Source: CAZGMC01 sp964526565 (GTDB taxonomy: Bacteria > Pseudomonadota > Alphaproteobacteria > DSM-16000 > Inquilinaceae). From it: a stretch of DNA of 42,284 nucleotides. The DNA lies in assembly GCA_964526565.1 (NCBI GenBank), contig CAZGMC010000026.1:1-42284 (forward strand). Direction: 5' to 3'. The first letter of the stretch is position 1, and every line of letters starts with the position of its first letter. The notes under the pieces were generated by a model, which made no database searches, was not told where the DNA came from, and was given only the letters and a program-made list of their open reading frames with translations. Positions 32,994 through 40,114 of the stretch are shown in pieces. A program made the translations under genes and the position numbers.

Positions 32994-33413
32994 ATGGCAT
33001 CATCGATTGTTGCCCCCGATTACCGGCCGTCGGAAGACGAGCCGTTCATGAACCCGGTGATGCTGGACTATTTCCGCGACAGGCTGCTGCGCTGGCGTGC
33101 GGAACTGCTCAGCGAGTCTACAGAGACGCTGCAGCACCTGCAGGAGGGCGGCCTGCAGGAGCCCGACATCGCCGACCGTGCGACCGTTGAGACCGACTGC
33201 TCGCTCGAGCTGCGTACCCGCGATCGCGAACGCAAGCTGATCGCCAAGATCGATGCCGCACTGGAGCGGATCGAGAACCGGACCTACGGCTATTGCGAGG
33301 TCACCGGCGAGCCGATCTCGATCCACCGGCTGGAGGCCCGCCCGATCGCCACCATGAGCGTCGAGGCGCAGGAGCTGCACGAACGGCTGGAGCGGACCCA
33401 TCGCGGCGAATAG
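32994..33413 (+). CDS. dksA: RNA polymerase-binding factor DksA
   Basis: Protein of 139 residues. A coiled-coil arm (DYFRDRLLRWRAELL to RDRERKLIAKIDAALERIE) is followed by YGYCEVTGEPISIHRLEARP. Only one Cys remains where canonical DksA has a four-Cys zinc site, a pattern also seen in other alphaproteobacterial DksA proteins. It binds the RNA polymerase secondary channel and, with ppGpp, adjusts rRNA and amino-acid promoters. ATG 32994 follows GGAGGGG. The fliX-dksA neighbourhood is recurrent in alphaproteobacteria. Confidence 0.93.
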   Translation: MASSIVAPDYRPSEDEPFMNPVMLDYFRDRLLRWRAELLSESTETLQHLQEGGLQEPDIADRATVETDCSLELRTRDRERKLIAKIDAALERIENRTYGYCEVTGEPISIHRLEARPIATMSVEAQELHERLERTHRGE

Positions 33414-33536
33414 GACCCGATATGACCTGCCGCACGGCGGGTCGCACCCGCGTTCACGTTCACTTCCTGTAAATCCCAGGAAAGACACCATGTCCGCCCG
33501 CCCGGCCTGTGGGGGGGCGCCGAACCGAAGGCAGCC

Positions 33537-35693
33537 TCAGAAGCCGCTCTCGCGGATCAGCACGGCGGCCACGGCGCGCCAGGTGCGGCCGGCCAGGCTG
33601 CGCGCCTCGCCCTCGATCCGGACCGTGCCGCGGCGGACCTGCGCCGGCACGGCGACCAGCGCCGGCGGCTCGAGCGTCACGCGGTAGATTGACTGCTCCG
33701 GCACCAGCCGGCCTTCCGCCGTCTCGCGCACGGCGATGGCGCCGTCGTGCACCGAAGCCAGGTAGGGCGCGTCGAGTGCCGCCACGTTGACCGCCTCCAC
33801 CCCGGTCACCGTCGCGTCGATCGGCGGCGCCAGCGGATCCTCCGGGTAGAAGCGGGCCGGCGCGCCGACGGCCACCCGCGCCAGGTCGACGCCGCCGACA
33901 TAGGCGCGCAGCACCGCGGCGTCACGGTCAACGATCGAGGCCAGCGGTTCGGCGACGCCGACCCAGCGGCCCGGCCGCAGCCCGTCGGGCATGTCGGCCA
34001 CGACGCCGGCAATGGGGGCGACGACGACCAGCTGGTCGCGCCGCTCCATAAGTCCGGCCAGCGCCGACAGGGCGCCGGCCAGCTCCTCCTGCAGCACGCC
34101 CACATTGTGGGCGGCATCGCGCTGCGCCGACCGGCGCTGCAAAGCCTCGTGCACCATGGCGACGCGGCGGCGCTCGCGGGCGATCTCGTGCTCCAGCTCG
34201 GGCACGGCCAGGACGAACAGGACGTCCCCGGCAGCCACGGTGTCGCCGCGGGCCACCCGCACCGCCGCCACCTGCGCCGGCATCGGCGGGTGGACCACGG
34301 CGTGGCTGGCGTCGCGCAGCACCGCCGGCAGGGCGACGCGCGTGTGCCACGGCGTCACCGCCAGCCACACCAGCCCGGCCAGCACCGCCAGCGTCACGAC
34401 CAGGTTGGGCGTCAGCCGGACCAGATGCCGGCGCCGCCACCACTCGCCCAGCTCGCGGGCGATCGGCAGGGCAATGAACCAGGCGATCTCGACCACGAAC
34501 AGGAACAGGCCCAGGACCTTGAAGAAGAAGTAGTAGACCAGCAGGGCGATGGCGATGAACAGCAGCAGCCGGTACACCCAGGTGCCATAGGCGTACACCG
34601 TCAGCACCGCTGCCAGCCGCGGCGGGAGGCGTTCCGGCGGCGGCTCGTCCAGGCCGAACAGCAGCCGGCGCAGCCGCCAGCGGCCCAGCGCGAACGACCG
34701 CGTCTGCAGGTTCTCCACGCCCAGCCAGTCCGACAGCAGGTAGTAGCCGTCGAAGCGCATGAACGGGTTGATGTTGACCAGCAGCGACAGCACCCAGCTG
34801 GTCGTCGCCAGGAAGAACGCCGCGCTGCGGGCCGGCCCGTCGGGCAGGAAGCTCCACGCCAGCGTGGCCAGCGCCGCCACCGCCAGCTCGGTGGTCATGC
34901 CCGCCGCGCCGATGGCCAGGCGGCGGCGCCGTGAGGTCAGCCGCCAGGCGTCCGAGGTGTCGGTATAGAGCACCGGAAACAGGACCAGCAGCGCCACGCC
35001 CATGGTCGGCACGCGGCAGCCGAAGCGCTTGGCCGTGACCGCGTGGCCCAGCTCGTGCAGCACCTTGACGCAGAACAGCGCCACGGCGAACCACGCCAGC
35101 CCCTCCCACGAGAAGAAAAAAGCGAAGGTGTGAACGAAGTCCTGCCACTGCCGCGCCGCCAGGAACAGGCCGAGCAGCCCGGCCAGCACGAAGAGGCGCA
35201 GCGCCGTGCGTGTGCAGAGCGGCGCGGCGAGCGGTGCCACCGCGTCGAGCGCCCGGTCGGGGCGGACCAGCGGCACGCGCAGGAACAGGTAGTTGCGCAG
35301 CAGCCACCGGCCCCAGTGCAGGCGTGCCGCCTGCGCCTGGCGCAGCAGGCGGCCGGTGGCGTCGCGGCCCTCCGCCCGGACCAGGGTGTTGGCCAGCAGG
35401 AAGTGCAGGAACCCCTCGACCTCGGCGGCACTCGGCGCGAACGGCGTCTCCGCCGCCACGGCGCGGCGCACCGCCTCGGCATCGCCCAGCGGCCACCGGG
35501 CCAGCAGCTCGAACGCCGGCCGGCCGATGCGGAAGAAGCGGCCGCGCACCGGGTCGTACAGGGTCCAGGTCGGCGCGCCGCGCTCGGGCGGCCCCGCCAG
35601 CAGCTGGAGGTCGTCGCGCAACGGCGGCAACCGGATCGTGCCGTCGGCCCCGGCCGCCGGCCCCGTCAGGGTCGCCGCATCGATCGCCACCAT
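33537..35693 (-). CDS. M50 (site-2 protease-type) membrane protein fused to HlyD-like adaptor, with PqqD-like N-terminus
   Basis: Protein of 718 residues. Residues about 30-105 (APTWTLYDPVRGRFFRIG, then FLHFLLANTLV) resemble a PqqD/RRE-type winged helix of the kind that recognises peptides. A multi-pass membrane core (about 160-450) contains HELGH (213-217) and NINPFMRFDGYYL (307-319, metal-ligand Asp315), both halves of an intact M50 zinc site. Residues about 450-700 form a periplasmic adaptor: PPMPAQVAAVRVARGDTVAAGDVL is a lipoyl-like half-motif, with a short coiled coil and APIAGVVADMPDGLRPG as the second half. It ends an operon after the GAF-HlyD gene (2-bp gap). I infer that it is the inner-membrane part of an export or processing machine, with protease and adaptor in one chain; its substrate may be the Ig-repeat protein upstream. 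Confidence 0.85.
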   Translation of the reverse strand: MVAIDAATLTGPAAGADGTIRLPPLRDDLQLLAGPPERGAPTWTLYDPVRGRFFRIGRPAFELLARWPLGDAEAVRRAVAAETPFAPSAAEVEGFLHFLLANTLVRAEGRDATGRLLRQAQAARLHWGRWLLRNYLFLRVPLVRPDRALDAVAPLAAPLCTRTALRLFVLAGLLGLFLAARQWQDFVHTFAFFFSWEGLAWFAVALFCVKVLHELGHAVTAKRFGCRVPTMGVALLVLFPVLYTDTSDAWRLTSRRRRLAIGAAGMTTELAVAALATLAWSFLPDGPARSAAFFLATTSWVLSLLVNINPFMRFDGYYLLSDWLGVENLQTRSFALGRWRLRRLLFGLDEPPPERLPPRLAAVLTVYAYGTWVYRLLLFIAIALLVYYFFFKVLGLFLFVVEIAWFIALPIARELGEWWRRRHLVRLTPNLVVTLAVLAGLVWLAVTPWHTRVALPAVLRDASHAVVHPPMPAQVAAVRVARGDTVAAGDVLFVLAVPELEHEIARERRRVAMVHEALQRRSAQRDAAHNVGVLQEELAGALSALAGLMERRDQLVVVAPIAGVVADMPDGLRPGRWVGVAEPLASIVDRDAAVLRAYVGGVDLARVAVGAPARFYPEDPLAPPIDATVTGVEAVNVAALDAPYLASVHDGAIAVRETAEGRLVPEQSIYRVTLEPPALVAVPAQVRRGTVRIEGEARSLAGRTWRAVAAVLIRESGF

Positions 35694-35695
35694 GG

Positions 35696-37099
35696 CTAGA
35701 ACCCCAAGGTCTGGCGCGCCGCCGCGATCGGCCGGCGGAACAGGTAGAGGCCCAGGGGCACGGTCTCGCCGTAGATCTTGGCGGTGCCCTGCAGGCCGAT
35801 GCGCGGCGGCGCCGCGTCATCGGGGAACCGCGCCGTCACGCGGTAGGCCAGCACGCCGGCCGGTGTCACCTCCGCCTCGTAGCCGGCGCGGGTCAGCGTC
35901 GCCGCCAGCGGTTCCAGCGGCGCCACATCCAGGAACAGCTCGACCGGCGCTCCGGCGTCGAGCGCGATGGCGTCGCCCACGGGCAGGAAGATGCGCAGCT
36001 CGGCGCGGTCCGGGTCGGCGACCAGCATGATGCGCTCGCCGGTGGCCACCGGCCGGCCGATCCAGTCGTTCGGGTCGGAGTACACCGCGACGCCCGCCGC
36101 CGGCGTCGTGACCACCACGCGCGCCAACCGCTCGGCGGCATGGGCCAGCTCGGCGGCGCGCATGTCGACGCGGGCCTGCAGCACGGCCAGCTGGGCGCTG
36201 TCGCGCGGGCTGTCGAAGGCCGCCTGCGCCGCCTGCCGGTATTCCGCGCGGGCCACGGCCAGGGTGCGCTCGGCCACGGCGTGCTGGTTGCGCAGCGTCG
36301 TGTCATCGAAGGCGAACAGCCGCTCGCCGGGTTCGACCACCTCGTTCGGCGTCACGAAGACGTCGGCGATCACCCCGTCGAGCGGTGCCGCGACGACGAC
36401 CGGGTCGCGCGGCACCACCTCGGCCGGCGCCAGCGCCGACTGGCGCACCGGCACGAACAGCACCGCGACCAGGGCGGCGGCCACCGCCCAGGCGAGCCAC
36501 CGCCGGCGGCGCCGCGGCCGCCGGCCGCCGCGCCGTGCCAGCGCCGCATGGGCGTGGCCGTAGCCGTCCGCCAGCCGCTCCAGCAGCACCCGTTCGGACT
36601 CCTGCCAGGGGTCGTCGCGGGTCAGCCACAAGGCCGCACCGACATGACCGTCGGGCGCCGGCAGCGGCACCCACAGAACGTGCGGCGCCGCCCACTCGCC
36701 CCAGTCGCGGGCCAGCCGCTCCGGCAGCATGGCGGGATCGACGCGGCGCACCGCGGCCGCGCTGTCCCCGGCCGCCGTGTCGGCGGGGGCCGGGGAATGG
36801 GCTGGGGCCAGGGTCCGAGCCAGGGTCCGGGCCAGGGTCCGGGCCAGGGTCCGGGCGGTGCGCTGCAGCCACTGGATGAACGGCGCGTTGCGGTCCAGCA
36901 CGGCGACGCTGGAGACGGCGGTCACCCTGGCGGTGCCATCGGGATCATCGATCAGCGCCGCCTGCCGGTACGGCACCAGCCGCCGCGTCTCGTTGACGGC
37001 GATGAAGGCGAGCTCCTCCAGGGTCGCCGCATGACGCGCCGCCCGTTCGAGCTGCAGGAACATGGCAAAGCCCTGCAGGCTGTCGCTCGCATCAGGCAT
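35696..37099 (-). CDS. GAF-domain protein with HlyD-type periplasmic adaptor
   Basis: Protein of 467 residues. The cytoplasmic N-terminal part (about 10-195) is GAF-like (LEELAFIAVNETRRLVPYRQAAL, then GHVGAALWLTRDDPW). A single membrane segment WLAWAVAAALVAVLFVPV lies near 205-222, preceded by an RRPRRRRR stop. Residues about 225-460 form an adaptor: VVAAPLDGVIADVFVTPNEVVEPG, a coiled coil, then VVTTPAAGVAVYSDPNDWIG and beta-barrel parts. An N-terminal sensor joined to an export adaptor suggests that transport is gated by a cytosolic signal (inference). An RTLA array interrupts the GAF region near residues 80-97. It is flanked closely by the other adaptor and the M50 gene. Confidence 0.85.
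   Translation of the reverse strand: MPDASDSLQGFAMFLQLERAARHAATLEELAFIAVNETRRLVPYRQAALIDDPDGTARVTAVSSVAVLDRNAPFIQWLQRTARTLARTLARTLARTLAPAHSPAPADTAAGDSAAAVRRVDPAMLPERLARDWGEWAAPHVLWVPLPAPDGHVGAALWLTRDDPWQESERVLLERLADGYGHAHAALARRGGRRPRRRRRWLAWAVAAALVAVLFVPVRQSALAPAEVVPRDPVVVAAPLDGVIADVFVTPNEVVEPGERLFAFDDTTLRNQHAVAERTLAVARAEYRQAAQAAFDSPRDSAQLAVLQARVDMRAAELAHAAERLARVVVTTPAAGVAVYSDPNDWIGRPVATGERIMLVADPDRAELRIFLPVGDAIALDAGAPVELFLDVAPLEPLAATLTRAGYEAEVTPAGVLAYRVTARFPDDAAPPRIGLQGTAKIYGETVPLGLYLFRRPIAAARQTLGF
36807..36854. repeat. 12-bp tandem repeat in GAF-HlyD gene
   Basis: Four units GCCAGGGTCCGA/G at 36807-36818, 36819-36830, 36831-36842 and 36843-36854 encode RTLARTLARTLARTLA on the minus strand, within the GAF-like part. 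The frame is kept with any copy number. Confidence 0.92.
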
Positions 37100-37118
37100 G
37101 GTGCCGCCGCGCCGGGCG

Positions 37119-37973
37119 TCAGCCCTCCGGTTCCGGGAACACCGCCGTGCCGCTCATCCCGGCGATCAGGCTGCCGGTCGCGTCCGCCCCGTCGACCAGC
37201 AGCTCGCCGCGGACCGGCAGCGACTGGCTGGCCGGGTCGATGCGGGCGCCGATCATGGTCACCCGGCCCGGCACCGTCGCACCGGTCTCGTCGATGCGGA
37301 ACGTGAACGTGTCGCCCGGGCGCAGCCAGGCCAGCCACGCCGACGACACGATCAGCGCCACCTCCAGGGTGCCGTCGTCGAGGATGTCGATGAGTTCCGT
37401 GCCGGGCGCGACGCTTTCGTGCTGGTTGACGAAGGTCTCGACGACCCGTCCCGCAAACGGTGCAGTCACCGTGCAGTGCTCGATCAGGACGCGCACCTCG
37501 CGCACCTCGGCCTCGGCCCTGGCATACTCCGCCGCCGCCAGCGCCACCTCCAGCGCGCCGACGGAGTTGAGCGCGACCAGCCGCCGGTTGCTCTCCAGGG
37601 TGTGGCCGGCCGCCTGGCGCGACGCGTCGGCCGCGGCCAGCCGCGCCTGCTCCAGCGCGCAGTCGAAGGCGACGAGCAGGTCGCCCCGCTCGAACCGGTC
37701 GCCGTCGTCCACCGGCATGTCGACGATGCGGGCGGCCAGCTGCGACGACAGCACCGCCTCGCGCCGCGGCTCGATGACGCCGCGGGCGCGCCGCCCCGAC
37801 GGCAGCAGGGCGCCGGCCTCTCCGGCCAGGTCCGGCATCAGCCAGTCGGCCGGGGCGGCAGGTGCCGCCCGGTCCTCAGCCGCGGCGCCGCCGATCGGGA
37901 CCAGGATCAGCGCGGAGGCGAGCACCGCGCCGCACGCTGTTGCACCGGCACTCGCGCTGCGGGATCTTGTCAT
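37119..37973 (-). CDS. Periplasmic adaptor (HlyD/RND membrane-fusion type)
   Basis: Protein of 284 residues with a signal peptide (AVLASALILVPIGGAAAED). GVIEPRREAVLSSQLAARIVDMPVDDGDRFERGDLLVAFDC is a lipoyl-like half-motif; a short helical hairpin follows, then VTAPFAGRVVETFVNQHESVAPG. It fits the periplasmic link between an inner-membrane partner and a TolC channel. ATG 37973 is chosen; a GTG at 37988 is closer to the AGGAGG site and cannot be excluded. It follows the TolC gene after a 61-bp gap and precedes the GAF-HlyD gene by 19 bp. Confidence 0.88.
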   Translation of the reverse strand: MTRSRSASAGATACGAVLASALILVPIGGAAAEDRAAPAAPADWLMPDLAGEAGALLPSGRRARGVIEPRREAVLSSQLAARIVDMPVDDGDRFERGDLLVAFDCALEQARLAAADASRQAAGHTLESNRRLVALNSVGALEVALAAAEYARAEAEVREVRVLIEHCTVTAPFAGRVVETFVNQHESVAPGTELIDILDDGTLEVALIVSSAWLAWLRPGDTFTFRIDETGATVPGRVTMIGARIDPASQSLPVRGELLVDGADATGSLIAGMSGTAVFPEPEG

Positions 37974-38034
37974 GGCCTGCGTTCCCACCTCCTGGCCGCC
38001 GGTCGGCCGCGGCCGCGGCCGCGCGGGCGGCCGC

Positions 38035-39606
38035 TCAGCTGCCCGGCACCACCAGCACCGCCTGGTCCGGGTCGGCCACCAGATTGAAGTCGCCGCGGTA
38101 CCAGCCGGCCTCGATCTCGCGCAGCGCCGCGGTCAGGATGTCGAGGTTGGCCCCCGGCACCTCGGCGGGCAGCGGGTCGGCGCCGACCGAGACGAACACC
38201 TGCCCCGCCGCGTTCTGCAGCTGGGCATAGCTGAGCTGCTCGCGCAGCGTCCCGACCAGCGCGCGCAGTTCGGCCTGGATCAGGTCGAGCTCGCCGCTGC
38301 GGCCGACCTGGCGGGTGGCGCGCATGCGATCGACGATGCGGCTCTCCACGCGGTTCAGCTCGTGCGCCGTGGCGTAGACGTCCAGCGCTTCCTCATACGT
38401 CAGCCACGACACGTAGACCTGGGCCATCACCGCCATGGTCAGCGCCTGGCGTCGCGCCTCGACCAGGTCCTGCTGGGCCTCGGCGAAGCGCACCTGGGGA
38501 GCGCCGCTGATCACCGACAGCAGGTCCCACGACACGCGGATGCCGTAGTCAGACCAGAAATTGTGCAGCAGGAAGCGGTTGCTGTCGAAGTTGATGCCGG
38601 CGTCGAACTCCAGGCCGGGCAGCAGCCGCAGCTGCGCCTTGCGCACCTCGTATCGGGCGACGCGGGTCTGGTAGTCCTCCTCGCGCAGCTCGGGCCGGTT
38701 GGCCAGGGCCACCAGCTCCATCTCCGGCGGCGTCGCGTCGATCACCGGCAGCTGGTAGGCATCGGCCGGCGGCACCACGACCCGGAAGTCGGAACCCGGC
38801 CGCACATTGATCAGGGCGGCCAGCTGCGACCGCGCCAGCACCAGCTCGCGGCGCAGTGCCTCGAGCTGGCGGCGCGTCTCCAGGAGCTGGCGCTGGGCGA
38901 GCAGGGCCTCGAGCGGCGGCTGCAGCGCCTGGGTCTCGATCCGCCGCCAGGCGGCCAGCGCCGCCTCGACCCGCCCCAGCAGCGGCGGAATGCGGTCGAG
39001 CAGCAGCTCGGCCGCCACCGCCCGCCAATAGGCGTTGCGCACGTCCTGGATGATGGAGTGGATGGCCCGGCGGCGCCGCTCATAGGCGATCATCGACCGC
39101 TCCGCCTGCTGGCGCGCCGTGTAGTAGCTGACGCCGAAGTCCAGCACGTTCCACACCATCGCCATGTCGGCGACATAGCGGTTGTTCTCCAGGGAGGTCG
39201 AGGTGACCAGCGATTCCTCGCCGGTGAACACATTCTCGCTGAACGCGCCACTGGTGTTGCTGCGGCCGGCATAGCCGGTCTGGGCGACCATGTCGGGCAG
39301 CATGTCGTAGCGCGCCAGGTCGAACTGGCGCTGGGCCAGGGCCTCTTCCATGATCTGGACCCGGTGGTCCAGGTTGTAGCGGATCGCCCGCGCCATCGCC
39401 TCGTGCAGGGTGATCGGGCCGCTGAGCGGCTCCTGGCCGGCGAAGATGGTTGCCAGGTCGCGGTCGATGCGCTGCCCGGTCTCGGCCGTGGTCAGGGGCC
39501 GCGGCTGCAAGGCGCATGCTCCCAGAAGCAGGGCGCATGCCACCGCCAGCATCCGGCCGCCCGCCCGTGGCCGCGGTCCGGGCCGCGACGCCATTGCTTT
39601 GAACAT
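38035..39606 (-). CDS. TolC-family outer-membrane channel lipoprotein
   Basis: Protein of 523 residues. The N-terminus ends in the lipobox LLGAC, so Cys31 should be acylated, as in OprM-like channels. Two OEP repeats follow: ITLHEAMARAIRYNLDHRVQIMEEALAQ and, in the second half, LALANRPELREEDYQTRVARYEVRKAQL-like (VALANRPELREEDYQ), each with long helices for the periplasmic barrel. It opens the operon tolC-hlyD-GAF/hlyD-M50/hlyD, so the outer-membrane exit and three adaptors would be made together. No ABC, MFS or RND pump gene is present in the visible cluster. Confidence 0.9.
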   Translation of the reverse strand: MFKAMASRPGPRPRAGGRMLAVACALLLGACALQPRPLTTAETGQRIDRDLATIFAGQEPLSGPITLHEAMARAIRYNLDHRVQIMEEALAQRQFDLARYDMLPDMVAQTGYAGRSNTSGAFSENVFTGEESLVTSTSLENNRYVADMAMVWNVLDFGVSYYTARQQAERSMIAYERRRRAIHSIIQDVRNAYWRAVAAELLLDRIPPLLGRVEAALAAWRRIETQALQPPLEALLAQRQLLETRRQLEALRRELVLARSQLAALINVRPGSDFRVVVPPADAYQLPVIDATPPEMELVALANRPELREEDYQTRVARYEVRKAQLRLLPGLEFDAGINFDSNRFLLHNFWSDYGIRVSWDLLSVISGAPQVRFAEAQQDLVEARRQALTMAVMAQVYVSWLTYEEALDVYATAHELNRVESRIVDRMRATRQVGRSGELDLIQAELRALVGTLREQLSYAQLQNAAGQVFVSVGADPLPAEVPGANLDILTAALREIEAGWYRGDFNLVADPDQAVLVVPGS

Positions 39607-39734
39607 GGTCCCGTTTCCATCCTGGAGTCGTTGTTGGTAATGCCCGTCCCCAAGCGAGCGATGGCTTTCCCGGCAGCGGCCGGCATCCGCCCTTGCCCCC
39701 GTCTCCGTGCCTGGACCGCCCTGGGCGCAAGCGT

Positions 39735-39766
39735 TTCACGCCTCGCTCGATTCACGCCTCGCTCGA
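39735..39766. repeat. 16-bp tandem duplication upstream of tolC
   Basis: TTCACGCCTCGCTCGA occurs twice in a row (39735-39750 and 39751-39766), followed by a further TTGCTCGAT. The position, about 130 bp before the tolC start, allows a regulatory role, but none is shown. Confidence 0.75.
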
Positions 39767-39987
39767 TTGCTCGATCTCTAGCATATCGATCAATGCTCAG
39801 CTGGTACAGCCTGGGCGTGATGGATTATTAAACCTTCAAAGCAACCCGTAAGATTTTTTTCCCCGCCTGTGGCCCAGGCGGCACGCAGAGTCGTGCCCCC
39901 GGACCATCCACAGACCGGGCCGAATCTTGCAGGCTGGGTCAATACCAGCGGCGCTTGTGGCGGGATGCGGGGCGCTGGGCTCGACCC

Positions 39988-40090
39988 GTAGGCTGGGCTG
40001 AGCTTGCGAAGCCCAGCTTCCCGGGGATCAACCGGCGTCGCCGTGCTTGTGGCGAGATGCTGGGCTTCGCAAGGGCTCAGCCCAGCCTAC
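39988..40090. repeat. Palindromic REP-like element
   Basis: Arms 39988-40017 and 40059-40090 are near-perfect inverted copies beginning GTAGGCTGGGCTGAG and differ by a 2-bp insertion. The right end is partly duplicated (CAGCCCAGCCTACACCCCT again at 40097-40115). It follows the stop of the Ig-repeat gene and may end its transcript. Elements with this GGCTGGGCTGAG...CCCAGC core are scattered in many proteobacteria. Confidence 0.75.
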
Positions 40091-40114
40091 ACCCCTCAGC
40101 CCAGCCTACACCCC

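Larger units (their letters stand above)
39607..40114. other. 508-bp spacer between Ig-repeat gene and tolC
   Basis: It contains two repeat elements (39735-39766 and 39988-40090) and an AT-rich patch around 39780-39865 that probably holds the promoter of the tolC operon. No gene is recognised. Confidence 0.55.

Noticed and set aside
37147..39831. 894-codon plus-strand frame across hlyD and tolC
   Set aside because: It covers two recognised minus-strand genes and their spacer; a product spanning these is implausible.
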